Source of the DNA: AEGEAN-183 sp045563675
GTDB taxonomy: Bacteria > Pseudomonadota > Gammaproteobacteria > Magnimaribacterales > Magnimaribacteraceae
DNA length: 64,000 nucleotides
Assembly: GCA_045563675.1 (NCBI GenBank)
Contig: JBJLIX010000002.1
Coordinates: 1-64,000, forward strand
Direction of reading: 5' to 3'
Part shown: positions 1-9,387 of the stretch, in pieces
Layout: every line of letters begins with the position of its first letter
Numbering within the stretch: position 1 is the first letter of the stretch
The notes under the pieces: generated by a model
Told to the model about the DNA's origin: nothing
What the model saw: only the letters and a program-made list of their open reading frames with translations
Database searches by the model: none
Translations under genes and position numbers: made by a program

Positions 1-2
1 AT

Positions 3-1412
3 AACCTTAATTCTACAAAAACTATTACAGCATTTAGTTCTTTGCGCAATGGGTGGGTAAGATCAAAAGAGTTCATCATTGCGGGTTGCGAGGACTTTCC
101 TGCCATGGCTGCGATTAGAAGGGGCAGGTTAAAAGATCTTGATCTTCGTCTACAACAAGGTTTTGATGTCTCTTTAAATGACTTGTTGAAAGATCCTCGT
201 GAAACTGATCTTTCGAGTCCCATTAGCGAGGAGAGGGCATCTGCTATTGAAGAATTTATTAGATCGACAGAATTAATTGAAAATAATATCTTCAATGAAT
301 TTTCTTCAGAATTCTCAACAGCAGGGGTGCAGCATAGCAGCGCTTCTTTTTTGCCTATATCAAATTATTCAATCTTTTTAAGTAATACTTACCCTAACCC
401 TGCTACTAAAACTAATCCCATAGTTACCTCTATAGATCAGGTCTCAGTAAGAATGAACGCTTGGTTTACAGCTAGTTTAGAAAATGCTGTAGGGCCTTGG
501 GATTCGTATGCATTAATTACAACTAGGCCTTTGATCTCTAATGCAGGTGAGTTAATAGAGAATAGAGATTCCTGTTTCGTAAGTTTTACTTCTTTATGTA
601 AAATTGATCCTTCGTTCTTAGGCCTGTTTCAATATCCACGCACAAAAATTTCATGGACTTATCATCAATCCACGGTAAAAGGAGAAGAGATTGTAAAAGA
701 GATGGCACAGATAAAAGAAGATGGTAGTTGCGTACAGGTAAATGTGGTTTCTATAAGCGATTATAATGTTGTTCCTTCGTCTTCCACAAAAAGAGACTAT
801 GAATATTCTAATATCTCTAATAATGGCTATTTTGATTTAGAAATTTTGGAATGCGAACGACAGAATTCTTCTCCCGGCCATAGAGAGCTAGCTTTATATG
901 AATATTATCCTTCTGGAGCCAGCGCCTATATACTTATTCAGGTACCTTATGACTCAATAAATGATAGTACTATTAATTTGTTAAGTGGTTTAGATAATTT
1001 TAATTGGGAGAGCATTGATTCTGGGAGTGTAGTGCCTCCTTCCATTCCCTCAAATTTCTCTGCTCTTTTTCAAGAACTTAGTTTTGACAGGCAGATGTAT
1101 GACTCTTTGCCTTGGGATGGATCTTCCGGTATATCTGGTTATAGTTTTTCAGAAGCTTCTACTGTTTACTTTACTGCGACAGATAAGAATGGGCGCCATT
1201 CTGCCTTGGTTAATTTTCCTGGATTTGTAGCATGTTTTCCTGCAAATAAACAAATTGTTTTCTCAAGCACAGCTGATTCAAGTGGAGCCAATCAAGTGGT
1301 AGACAATTGTTTTGAATACCTCGATAAAGATTTTATTTGGCCTGATACAGTGGACGATACAATATTTAACAATCCTGATGCTTTTTCAACCCTTGATCCA
1401 TATGATCAATAA
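3..1412 (+). CDS. Unknown protein, 5' end outside the window
   Basis: The reading frame is open from base 3 with no stop, so the true start is probably upstream of the window; the first candidate start inside is a TTG at 42, which has no convincing ribosome binding site. At least 469 residues are visible. I recognise no family. The visible part has no membrane segment, is rich in Ser, Asn, Asp and aromatic residues, and has scattered cysteines, which would suit an extracytoplasmic protein, but no signal peptide can be seen because the N-terminus is missing. A small exported protein gene follows after 12 bases on the same strand, so the two may be co-transcribed. A real protein is likely because the frame is long in AT-rich DNA. 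The function is unknown. Confidence 0.6.
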   Translation, partial: NLNSTKTITAFSSLRNGWVRSKEFIIAGCEDFPAMAAIRRGRLKDLDLRLQQGFDVSLNDLLKDPRETDLSSPISEERASAIEEFIRSTELIENNIFNEFSSEFSTAGVQHSSASFLPISNYSIFLSNTYPNPATKTNPIVTSIDQVSVRMNAWFTASLENAVGPWDSYALITTRPLISNAGELIENRDSCFVSFTSLCKIDPSFLGLFQYPRTKISWTYHQSTVKGEEIVKEMAQIKEDGSCVQVNVVSISDYNVVPSSSTKRDYEYSNISNNGYFDLEILECERQNSSPGHRELALYEYYPSGASAYILIQVPYDSINDSTINLLSGLDNFNWESIDSGSVVPPSIPSNFSALFQELSFDRQMYDSLPWDGSSGISGYSFSEASTVYFTATDKNGRHSALVNFPGFVACFPANKQIVFSSTADSSGANQVVDNCFEYLDKDFIWPDTVDDTIFNNPDAFSTLDPYDQ

Positions 1413-1424
1413 ATTAATAAAAAA

Positions 1425-1757
1425 ATGAGAATAAAATTTTCTATATCACTTCTAATACTTAGCTTGAACCTCAATGCCGTTTTCATTGATAAATCACAAA
1501 AAGAAAAGATTCCCTCCTTTGAAGATATTTCAGAATTTAAAGCTTATTACTTGAATCGTTTGAATATTATGGAACTAAATGGTTTTAATAAAAAGATTAT
1601 TCAATCTGAAAGGAAAAAGATATTAGCTTTATCAAAGACAGAGAAAAGGATAGATTCCAATATAGTAATTTCCAGAAATTTTTTATCTAAAAGTGAAAGG
1701 ATGAAACTAGAAGAATTACAAAATCTTATCGAATTAAGAATTAGATCTTCAAATTAA
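1425..1757 (+). CDS. Small exported protein of unknown function
   Basis: This 110-residue protein begins with a basic residue followed by a hydrophobic stretch (residues 3-19) that looks like a signal peptide, so it is probably exported to the periplasm. The remainder is strongly charged, Lys/Glu-rich and probably helical, with a Leu/Glu-rich segment near residues 88-105 that could form a short coiled coil. The start ATG lies 12 bases after the stop of the preceding unknown gene, suggesting a shared transcript. I recognise no family and no catalytic motif. Confidence 0.5.
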   Translation: MRIKFSISLLILSLNLNAVFIDKSQKEKIPSFEDISEFKAYYLNRLNIMELNGFNKKIIQSERKKILALSKTEKRIDSNIVISRNFLSKSERMKLEELQNLIELRIRSSN

Positions 1758-1861
1758 TATTAGATACATTCAGGCTTTTTTTTAGATATAGATCGTTAGT
1801 TCGAATCTCGTAAAATCCCCTAATTTTTGACTCTATACTTTTAAATAACTAAACTAAAACA

Positions 1862-2200
1862 ATGCAATGGTATTACACAGAAGGTCATTTAACCGTTAAG
1901 GTCGATGGCGAAGAGCATAAATTTTCTTTAGAAGAACTCATTTCATCGTCTTCAACTTACAAAGAAAGAAGAAAAAAAATTCAAACTACCTTTACTGTTT
2001 CGCTTTTAATTATAGGAGGTTTGCAATACGCAGGAGGAGGTTTACCTCTTAATAAAGATCTATATTTCTATATTGGATATATAGCTACTCCAGTCTTCTT
2101 ATCCGCATTTATCTCTTCTCTTGCTTATGGTTACTTGAAGTATATTAAGAAAGAGTTAAGTGAATTAGATGCGATGTTTACTGAAAATTCTGATCGTTAA
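1862..2200 (+). CDS. Small membrane protein of unknown function
   Basis: This 112-residue protein has a polar N-terminal segment, a basic stretch at residues 34-40 and two hydrophobic segments (about 43-60 and 68-92), followed by a charged C-terminal tail. That pattern fits a two-pass inner-membrane protein with both ends in the cytoplasm. I see no known domain, and no strong ribosome binding site precedes the ATG, which keeps confidence moderate. Its 3' end overlaps the 3' end of the convergent SDR gene by four bases. Confidence 0.45.
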   Translation: MQWYYTEGHLTVKVDGEEHKFSLEELISSSSTYKERRKKIQTTFTVSLLIIGGLQYAGGGLPLNKDLYFYIGYIATPVFLSAFISSLAYGYLKYIKKELSELDAMFTENSDR

Positions 2201-2988
2201 GAGTAAGTTCTAGAGCTACCACCATCGACTTGTATTGCAGTTCCTGTTATATAAGAAGCTCTTTCAGAAGCTAAAAAGGCAATAAGTGCTGCCAGTTCTT
2301 CGGGTTCTCCTATTCTTCTCATAGGAATAGACTGCGATGAGTTTTTTTCTACTTCTTCCATAGGCATTCCACTTTTTTCTGAGATCTTAGAGTTTATATC
2401 AGTAATCCTATTAGTTCTGGTCATGCCTGGGCAGACTGAATTAACAGTTATGCCGTGTTCTGCAACTTCATCTGATAGTGCTTTTGCCCATCCTAAAACG
2501 CCAAGCCTAATGCTATTGCTCAAGAATAAGCTATTTACAGGGGTTTTTACCGAAACAGAAGAAATATTAATAATACGACCCCAACCATTTACCTTCATCT
2601 GCGGTAGTACCGTTCTGCTCATTCTTATAGCAGATAACATAGTAAGATTTAACGCATCTTGCCAATCTTGATCACTCAAACCTTCAAAGCTCCCAGGCGG
2701 AGGTCCACCAATATTATTTACTAATATTTCAACTTCCCCCAAATCTGCTTGCACCTGTTTATGCAAATTAATGATTTGATCTTCTGATGTTAGGTCAGCT
2801 TCATATATTTTTACTTCACTACCGGTTTCTGATGAAATTTCATTTTTTGCTATCTCAAGTTTTTCTTTATTTCTAGAGCTTATAGCAATTGTTGAACCTT
2901 CTCTGGCTAATTCTAATGCTGCTGCCTTGCCTAAGCCTTCACTGGCAGCACACACCAATGAAATCTTATTTTTTAGCTTTAAATCCAT
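2197..2988 (-). CDS. SDR-family oxidoreductase lacking the catalytic Tyr and Lys
   Basis: This 263-residue protein has the Rossmann fold of classical short-chain dehydrogenases: a glycine-rich dinucleotide loop at residues 14-21 (AASEGLG in place of TGxxxGxG), NNIGG at 91-95 and the NxxxPG region near 183-188. Aligned on the active-site Ser144, the positions that normally hold Tyr and Lys (YxxxK) are Ser157 and Arg161. From memory, a subfamily annotated as FabG-like has the same substitution with an LSN motif at this place, so this is probably lineage-specific rather than damage. The substrate is unknown, and it may not catalyse the usual hydride transfer. It is divergent from the serine hydrolase gene at 3050, with about 60 bases between them. 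Confidence 0.85.
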   Translation of the reverse strand: MDLKLKNKISLVCAASEGLGKAAALELAREGSTIAISSRNKEKLEIAKNEISSETGSEVKIYEADLTSEDQIINLHKQVQADLGEVEILVNNIGGPPPGSFEGLSDQDWQDALNLTMLSAIRMSRTVLPQMKVNGWGRIINISSVSVKTPVNSLFLSNSIRLGVLGWAKALSDEVAEHGITVNSVCPGMTRTNRITDINSKISEKSGMPMEEVEKNSSQSIPMRRIGEPEELAALIAFLASERASYITGTAIQVDGGSSRTYS

Positions 2989-3049
2989 ACTTTCCTTTTT
3001 TAATAGTAAGAAGGTATTATGTCGAAAAAAAAGGAGTTAGGTAATAAAT

Positions 3050-4429
3050 ATGTTAAGGAATAAATTTTTTAAATCTGGAATTTTGATATCTTTGTTATTT
3101 TCATTAAATAGCTTTGCATCCTATGAAGCAAGACAGGCAGGAATGTCACCTGAAAGGCTGGAAAAAATAGGACCATCTTTATCAAAATATATAACAGAAG
3201 GAAGATTGCCCGGGCTCATTACGGCAGTAGCTAGGAAGGGCAAGATTGTACATTTTGAAACCCAGGGTTATGCGGATGTAGAAAATAAAATACCCTTGCA
3301 AGAAGATTCTTTATTCAGGATCTACTCAATGAGTAAGCCAATTACTGGAGTAGCTTTAATGATATTAATTGAAGAAGGGAAGATAAGACTAAATGACCCT
3401 GTAGCAATATATATTCCAGAGTTTGCTAGGACAAAAGTTATGAAAGCTGAAGAAGACGGAAGTTTTTCTTTAGTAAAACTTAATAAGCCAATTACCATAA
3501 GAGACTTAGCAACCCACACCTCCGGAATAGCATACTCTTTTACAGCTAATAAGCAGTTGAGGGAGATTTATGAAGAAAAGAAATTAACACCTTATTTCTT
3601 TATAGACAACATGACTACATTAATTAATGAAGACGGCTCATTTGCTACCTCTACAAAAGCTTTTCCTAATGTTTGCTCTTTTTCTGCAGCTTTAGCAAGC
3701 GAAGCTCCCTTAATGCATCAGCCAGGAACTCAGTACACATACAGTATGGGTATGGATATTCTTGGATGCGTTATAGAAAGGGTATCAGGAAAAACATTTG
3801 ATGTTTTTTTAAAAGAGAGAATCTTCGAACCGTTAGGTATGAAGGATACTTTTTTTGAAGTACCTCAAGACAAAGCAGATAGGTTTACAAGTCTGTATGC
3901 TTCACCAATGGGAGTAAGAAGATTATCTCCTGAGCTAAGTGATTCTTTGACCAAAGAGAACAAACTAATGGTTTTAGTAGACCGCATGAACGAAAGTCCC
4001 TATCTTGCTAAAGCTACCCTTTTTGATGGAGGCTCTGGTCTTGTCTCAAGCACAAGAGATTATTTAACTTTTACCCAGATGCTTGTTAATGGTGGTTCTG
4101 TAGGAAAGACCAGAATTTTAAGCAGAAAATCAGTGGAACTTATGTCGAGTAATCACTTAAGTTCTTCAGTTATCAATGATTCGGAGATGTCTAGATACAT
4201 TTCAGGCGGCACGGGTTTTGGAATAACAGTAGGTGTTACTACGGATCCGGGGCTAGCAGGTGAATATGGCTCAAGAGGGAAATTCTATTGGGGAGGAGCT
4301 GCAGCTACAATTTTTTGGGTAGATCCAGAAGAGGAACTGGTAGCAGTTGCCATGACTCAACTTCTGGGAAGCCCTTGGCCACTAAGAACTGATTTTGAAG
4401 CCTTAGTCTATGCAGCCATTGATGATTAA
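3050..4429 (+). CDS. Exported serine hydrolase, class C beta-lactamase / family VIII esterase type
   Basis: This 459-residue protein starts with a signal peptide (about residues 1-23), so it probably acts in the periplasm or on the outer membrane. The penicillin-binding fold motifs are visible: SxxK as S93-M-S-K96, a YSx motif at Y231-S-M233 in place of YxN, and a Trp-Gly-Gly motif before a hydrophobic strand near the C-terminus that takes the place of KTG. This combination is usual in the broad beta-lactamase/EstB/D-aminopeptidase family, most members of which are esterases or peptidases rather than drug-resistance enzymes. It is followed directly by two gamma-glutamyltransferase genes, which suggests a role in cleaving extracellular peptides, amides or esters. 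The exact substrate cannot be inferred. Confidence 0.88.
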   Translation: MLRNKFFKSGILISLLFSLNSFASYEARQAGMSPERLEKIGPSLSKYITEGRLPGLITAVARKGKIVHFETQGYADVENKIPLQEDSLFRIYSMSKPITGVALMILIEEGKIRLNDPVAIYIPEFARTKVMKAEEDGSFSLVKLNKPITIRDLATHTSGIAYSFTANKQLREIYEEKKLTPYFFIDNMTTLINEDGSFATSTKAFPNVCSFSAALASEAPLMHQPGTQYTYSMGMDILGCVIERVSGKTFDVFLKERIFEPLGMKDTFFEVPQDKADRFTSLYASPMGVRRLSPELSDSLTKENKLMVLVDRMNESPYLAKATLFDGGSGLVSSTRDYLTFTQMLVNGGSVGKTRILSRKSVELMSSNHLSSSVINDSEMSRYISGGTGFGITVGVTTDPGLAGEYGSRGKFYWGGAAATIFWVDPEEELVAVAMTQLLGSPWPLRTDFEALVYAAIDD

Positions 4430-4433
4430 TTCT

Positions 4434-6167
4434 ATGTTAAAAAGCTTTCAAATTTCGTTACTTTTTCTACTCTATGTCTCTTCAATAGGAGCTGAAAATC
4501 AAGACTTACCTATTATTGACTACAACTCAGTCTCTCATCCTGAAATTGGTACAGGAGGTATGGTTGTAAGTCAAAGAAGAATAGCTAGTGAGGTGGGAGC
4601 TCAAATCTTAAGAGAAGGGGGAAATGCTGTAGATGCAGCCGTTGCAACTGCTCTTGCTTTAGCAGTAGTTTTACCAAGAGCAGGAAATTTAGGCGGTGGT
4701 GGCTTTATGATGATTTATTCTGAAGAACAAAATAAAACTATAGCTATAGATTACAGAGAGATGGCTCCTCTTGGAGCTACTAGGGATATGTTTTTAGATA
4801 AGAAAGGAAATTATGATAGAAAAAAAGCACAATTCTCTTTGTTGTCTGCGGGTGTACCTGGAACAGTTGCTGGATTGCACTATGCTTTAACAAAATACGG
4901 AACTTTCTCTTGGAGTAAAGTAATAGAACCAGCTATTAAATTAGCTAAAGAGGGCTTTATAGTTCCTCATGATCTTTCTTCTATATTAAGCAATTATCGA
5001 AATCGATTAACGAGAAATGAGGCTACTGCAAAAGCTTACTATAAAGCTAATAAAGTATCTTATTCAGCTGGAGAGGTAATCAAATTACCCGATCTTGCTT
5101 GGACTTTAATGCAGTTGCAGGAATCAGGACCATCAGCATTTTATAAAGGGAAAATAGCAGAAAAAATAGTTTCTGAAATGGAAAGGAATGGAGGTCTCAT
5201 TACAGCTAAAGACCTTGCAAACTATGAGGTTAAGGAGAGGGCGCCTTTAAAAGGAAGTTATAAAGGTTATGAGATAGTGTCAATGCCTCCAAGTAGTTCA
5301 GGCGGAGTACATCTAATTCAGATGTTAAATATGTTAGAACAGTTCTCATTAAAAGATATGGGATTTGGGTCTGCTGAAACAATCCACCTCTTATCAGAAG
5401 TTATGAAAAGAGCTTATGCAGATAGAAGCACATATCTTGGAGATACAGATTTTGTTTCAGTTCCTCTAAAAGGGCTTATAAATAAGAATTATGCCAAGTC
5501 TTTATTAAAAGAAATTTCTTTAAAAGAAGTTACCTCTTCAAAAGATATAGGTAGTGGTAATCCTCTACCTTATGAAAGCCCAGATACCACACACTTCTCC
5601 GTGATGGATGATAAAGGGAACGTAGTTTCTAACACCTATACTCTTAATTTTTCTTATGGTTCTGGAATAGTAATACCAGGTACCGGTATTCTCATGAATA
5701 ATGAAATGGATGATTTTTCTTCTAAGAAAGGAGTTCCAAATGCCTACGGGCTAGTTGGGTATGAGGCTAATGAAATAGAAGGAAAAAAAAGACCTTTAAG
5801 TTCTATGACGCCTACTATAGTTTTTAAAGATAAAAAACCTTACTTAGTTCTAGGAAGCCCCGGAGGAAGTAGAATTATCACAACTGTTTTACAAGTGGTG
5901 TTAAATGTACTGGAGCACAATATGAACGTTATGCAAGCAGTTGTAAGTCCTCGCATTCACCATCAATGGCTCCCAGATGTTCTATTGATGGAAGAAGGTT
6001 TTAGTTCTGATACTAAAACATTGTTAGAAATGAAAGGTCATTTAATTAAGCCTTCTAGAACAATGGGTAGCGTCCAAGCCATTATTTCTAAAGATAACTA
6101 TTTTTATGGAGCTGCTGATCCTAGGAGGCCTTCCTCGGGTGCTGTTTCCGTTTCTCTTAATCCATGA
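4434..6167 (+). CDS. ggt: Gamma-glutamyltransferase, first of two tandem copies
   Basis: This gene encodes an N-terminal-nucleophile enzyme that hydrolyses or transfers the gamma-glutamyl group of glutathione and related peptides in the periplasm. I chose the ATG at 4434 because it lies just after the upstream stop and begins a clean signal peptide; in-frame ATGs at 4410 and 4422 would only add overlap with the preceding gene. The product is 577 residues, normal for the family. The self-cleavage site is the DTTHFSV motif with the nucleophile at about Thr385, and the GNLGGGGFM and LGSPGGSRI motifs are present. It is transcribed with the serine hydrolase upstream and the second GGT downstream. 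Confidence 0.95.
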   Translation: MLKSFQISLLFLLYVSSIGAENQDLPIIDYNSVSHPEIGTGGMVVSQRRIASEVGAQILREGGNAVDAAVATALALAVVLPRAGNLGGGGFMMIYSEEQNKTIAIDYREMAPLGATRDMFLDKKGNYDRKKAQFSLLSAGVPGTVAGLHYALTKYGTFSWSKVIEPAIKLAKEGFIVPHDLSSILSNYRNRLTRNEATAKAYYKANKVSYSAGEVIKLPDLAWTLMQLQESGPSAFYKGKIAEKIVSEMERNGGLITAKDLANYEVKERAPLKGSYKGYEIVSMPPSSSGGVHLIQMLNMLEQFSLKDMGFGSAETIHLLSEVMKRAYADRSTYLGDTDFVSVPLKGLINKNYAKSLLKEISLKEVTSSKDIGSGNPLPYESPDTTHFSVMDDKGNVVSNTYTLNFSYGSGIVIPGTGILMNNEMDDFSSKKGVPNAYGLVGYEANEIEGKKRPLSSMTPTIVFKDKKPYLVLGSPGGSRIITTVLQVVLNVLEHNMNVMQAVVSPRIHHQWLPDVLLMEEGFSSDTKTLLEMKGHLIKPSRTMGSVQAIISKDNYFYGAADPRRPSSGAVSVSLNP

Positions 6168-7879
6168 ATATTAGAATCTTTGTATTTCCTTCTTTAATTT
6201 TTTTCTTTGTATTTTCTAGTACTTTAAGTTCTGCTCCCGATTCTATTTTTCGATATGCAGATAGGATTCATCCAGATATAGCAAGTACCAATATGGTAGT
6301 CACTCAAAATGAATTGGCTACAGAAGCCGGTTATCAAATATTAGAGCAAGGTGGTAATGCTGTAGATGCAGCTACAGCAATTGGTTTTGCTCTTGCGGTC
6401 ACCCTTCCCAGAGCAGGAAACTTGGGGGGAGGTGGTTTTATGTTAATTTTTGATTCAAAGTCAAAAGAAGTTTCAACAATAGATTATCGTTCAGCGGCTC
6501 CCAGTACTGCTAAGAGTGAAATGTTCCTTACTGATGATGGAGTTGTTAGATATGGCTATTTAGTAACTGCTGTACCTGGAACGGTAGCGGGATTACTAAA
6601 GGCCCATAAAGAGCATGGGAGATTATCTTTACAACAGGTTATGAAGCCTTCTGTGGATCTAGCATCAAAGGGCTTTAAAGTGACCTATGATCTCTTTCAA
6701 GCACTAAATTTTGGCAAGGTTTCATTGCTAAATGATAAGACAAGCAGAGAAAAATTTTATGATTCCGATCAAAACTCTATAGGTCCAGATACAATTTTAA
6801 CTCAACCCCAACTAGCAAAAACTTTAAGGTTAATTGGCAGAAAAGGTAAGGAAGGTTTTTACAAAGGAAAAACGGCTAAGTTAATTGCTCAAGCTTCACA
6901 AGCTAATGGAGGTTTGATTAGAGAGCAAGATTTATCATCATATGAAGCAAGAGCTAGAACGGTCATTAAAACTGATTATAGAGGTTATAAGGTTGTAACT
7001 ATGCCACCCACTGCTAGTGGAGGTTTAGTGCTCTTACAAACCTTAAATATTTTAGAAAACTTTAATTTAAAAGAGGAGGGTCATAACTCTGCAAATACAA
7101 TTCATCTTTTGTCTGAAAGTATGAAGAGGGCATATGCTGATAGGACTCGTTTTCATGGCGATCCTGATTATTTCAATGTGCCCATAAAGCAGATGATAGA
7201 CAAAGGGTATTCTAGTGATAGAGCAAAGAGTATAGATCTAAAAGAAGTTACTCCTTCTGAAGAGATTTACCCTGGCAATATCATTGTTATGGATGAGAGT
7301 CCTGATACAACCCATTTTTCTGTTGTTGATTCTGAAGGAAATGCTGTATCAAATACTTATACTCTTGGTTCTTCATTTGGTTCAGGTGTAACAGTACCAG
7401 GTGCAGGTTTTTTACTTAATAATCAGATGAGAAACTTTTCACATCTTTACGGCAAATCTAAGAATATTAATTTGAGCACAAGCCCTGCTAATAAATTAGA
7501 GCCTGGTAAAAGAATGATAAGTACGCAAACTCCGACAATGGTTTTCGATAAAGATTCTAATTTATACATGATTTTAGGATCTCCAGGCGGAGGGAGAATA
7601 CCTAATATTGTTTCTCAAGTAGTTTCTAATGTAATAGATCATGAGATGGGTTTTGCCGAAGCAGTTCTAGCTCCTAGAATTAATCAAAGGCTAGGGGGTA
7701 AATTGGAACTTGAGACAGGTTTTAGCAAAGATACTGTCAAGCTTTTAAAAGAGAAAGGACATCAACCTGTAGAAGCTCCGTCTATGGGTAGTGTTCAAGC
7801 AATATTTATACAAGGTCCTTACAAGTATGGTGTAGCTGATACAAGAAGACCGGGAGCATCAGCTAAAGGAAAGAAATAA
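6164..7879 (+). CDS. ggt: Gamma-glutamyltransferase, second tandem copy
   Basis: This 571-residue paralogue of the preceding gene overlaps it by four bases, so translation is probably coupled. It has its own signal peptide (about residues 1-23), the GNLGGGGFM motif near residues 85-93, the autoprocessing site DTTHFSV with nucleophile Thr382, and LGSPGGGRI near the C-terminus. The two copies are clearly diverged along their length, so this is an old duplication and not a recent repeat; the enzymes may differ in gamma-glutamyl donor. The gene ends one base before the convergent symporter gene, leaving no room for a conventional separate terminator. Confidence 0.95.
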   Translation: MNIRIFVFPSLIFFFVFSSTLSSAPDSIFRYADRIHPDIASTNMVVTQNELATEAGYQILEQGGNAVDAATAIGFALAVTLPRAGNLGGGGFMLIFDSKSKEVSTIDYRSAAPSTAKSEMFLTDDGVVRYGYLVTAVPGTVAGLLKAHKEHGRLSLQQVMKPSVDLASKGFKVTYDLFQALNFGKVSLLNDKTSREKFYDSDQNSIGPDTILTQPQLAKTLRLIGRKGKEGFYKGKTAKLIAQASQANGGLIREQDLSSYEARARTVIKTDYRGYKVVTMPPTASGGLVLLQTLNILENFNLKEEGHNSANTIHLLSESMKRAYADRTRFHGDPDYFNVPIKQMIDKGYSSDRAKSIDLKEVTPSEEIYPGNIIVMDESPDTTHFSVVDSEGNAVSNTYTLGSSFGSGVTVPGAGFLLNNQMRNFSHLYGKSKNINLSTSPANKLEPGKRMISTQTPTMVFDKDSNLYMILGSPGGGRIPNIVSQVVSNVIDHEMGFAEAVLAPRINQRLGGKLELETGFSKDTVKLLKEKGHQPVEAPSMGSVQAIFIQGPYKYGVADTRRPGASAKGKK

Positions 7880-7880
7880 T

Positions 7881-9326
7881 CTAGAGTAAAAAGGCCGGAA
7901 CCAAAATGATTGCAACTAAAGACACTAAAATTATTCCAATAATATTCAACAAGAAACCCGCTCTAGCCATTTGAGGCACTTTTATTAAACCGGAACCAAA
8001 GACTATGGCATTTGGAGGCGTAGCTACTGGCAACATAAAAGCGCAACTTGCAGCTATTGCAACTGCTGCAGTCACCAAGAGAGGCTCAAAATTTGATTGA
8101 AGTGCAAGAGCAGCTACCACAGGTAAGAAAGTAGCAGTAGTAGCCATATTTGATGTTAATTCAGTTAAGAAAATAATCATCGTAACTATTAGAACTACGA
8201 TAATAACAATACTCACACCTCCAGGTATTAAGTTACCTAACCATATAGCTAAGCCAGTACTTTGGACAGCATTAGCTAAACTCAAACCCCCTCCAAAAAG
8301 AACTAAAAGACCCCAAGGAACATTTTCCTGAGCGTCTTTCCAATTTAGAAGAGGTTCCTTTTGTTCAGAATTACCACTGGGTAATAAAAATAAAACTAAT
8401 GCTGAAATCATAGCTATTCCAGCATCTGATAAATAATGTAATCCAGGAATATCATCTAGTGCTGTTCTTGATAACCAAGCTAATGCTGTTAGTACAAAAA
8501 CAATAAATACTTTTACTTCAGGACCATTAAACTTCCCTAACTCATTTTTAAGTTCTGTAAGAAGAGTTTTTGTTTCTGGAGAGGTCTCAAAGTTAACTGG
8601 ATAAATAACCTTAGTAAGAATTAACCAGCTTATAGGTAGCATGGTTACACTTAGTGGAACTCCTACTTTCATCCAGTCAGTGAAACTTATATCAAGGTTG
8701 TAATTATCTAACATGAAACCAGCCAGCATTCCATTAGGTCCTGTTCCTATTAATGTTGACATACCTCCAATGGTAGCTCCATAAGCTATTCCTAGAAGAA
8801 GAGCTAATTGAAAATTAGTAATTTGTTTTTCTGAGAGCTCCTTAACTGTATCTTTTACAACAGTTATAACAGCTAATCCAATTGGGAGAAGCATAATTGT
8901 TGTTGAGGTATTCATGACCCACATGCTTATTAGGGCTGCAGTAAGCATAAATCCGCCAACTAAGGAGGCTCCATTTGAACCAACTGATTCAAGAACAATC
9001 AAGGCTATTCTCTTATGCAGATTCCATTTCTGAATTGCTGTAGCAATTAAGAATCCACCAAAGAATAGATAGATTATTTTATTGGCATAAGGCGAGGCAG
9101 CTGATTGAACATCTGAAATACCAAAAATGGGGAAAAGAGCTAAAGGAATTAATGCAGTAACAGCCACAGGAACCGCTTCAGTTGCCCACCAAATTCCCAT
9201 AAGTAGAAAAAGAGCAGCCGTTCTATGTCCTTCTATACTAAGTCCTTCTGGAGTTGGCATTAAAAGAACCAAGAACAAAGTGCCTAGTCCTAAATAAAAT
9301 CCTAAATTATCTAAAATCCTTTTCAT
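7881..9326 (-). CDS. DASS-family (SLC13) sodium-coupled anion symporter
   Basis: This 481-residue, very hydrophobic protein has roughly a dozen membrane segments. The divalent anion:sodium symporter signature is visible twice: a Asn-Thr-Ser motif in the first half (MNTSTTIMLLP) and the conserved TSNMATTATFLPV in the second half. The family imports dicarboxylates, citrate or sulfate with sodium, and here it would work in the inner membrane. Which anion is moved cannot be told from sequence alone. The gene lies just downstream of a TonB-dependent receptor on the same strand but is separated from it by a strong terminator hairpin, so it probably has its own promoter. Confidence 0.92.
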   Translation of the reverse strand: MKRILDNLGFYLGLGTLFLVLLMPTPEGLSIEGHRTAALFLLMGIWWATEAVPVAVTALIPLALFPIFGISDVQSAASPYANKIIYLFFGGFLIATAIQKWNLHKRIALIVLESVGSNGASLVGGFMLTAALISMWVMNTSTTIMLLPIGLAVITVVKDTVKELSEKQITNFQLALLLGIAYGATIGGMSTLIGTGPNGMLAGFMLDNYNLDISFTDWMKVGVPLSVTMLPISWLILTKVIYPVNFETSPETKTLLTELKNELGKFNGPEVKVFIVFVLTALAWLSRTALDDIPGLHYLSDAGIAMISALVLFLLPSGNSEQKEPLLNWKDAQENVPWGLLVLFGGGLSLANAVQSTGLAIWLGNLIPGGVSIVIIVVLIVTMIIFLTELTSNMATTATFLPVVAALALQSNFEPLLVTAAVAIAASCAFMLPVATPPNAIVFGSGLIKVPQMARAGFLLNIIGIILVSLVAIILVPAFLL

Positions 9327-9346
9327 TAAGCGGTTTATATTATAAG

Positions 9347-9371
9347 AAAAAGGGAGCCTAAGCTCCCTTTT
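9347..9371 (-). terminator. Rho-independent terminator after the first TonB-dependent receptor
   Basis: A 10-base-pair inverted repeat (AAAAGGGAGC with GCTCCCTTTT, four-base loop) lies 17 bases beyond the receptor stop codon. On the minus strand it ends in a run of T, as expected for intrinsic termination of that gene. The symmetric A and T runs mean it could work in both directions. Confidence 0.85.
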
Positions 9372-9387
9372 AAATTAAATGGTTTTT

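Noticed and set aside
1791..1812. T-arm-like TTCGAAT sequence that could be a tRNA remnant or attachment site
   Set aside because: The flanking stem pairs poorly, no D or anticodon arm exists upstream, and there is no CCA or integrase nearby.
3050..4429. True class C beta-lactamase
   Set aside because: Key motifs are only partly matched (YSM for YxN, WGG in place of KTG), so an esterase or peptidase is more likely.
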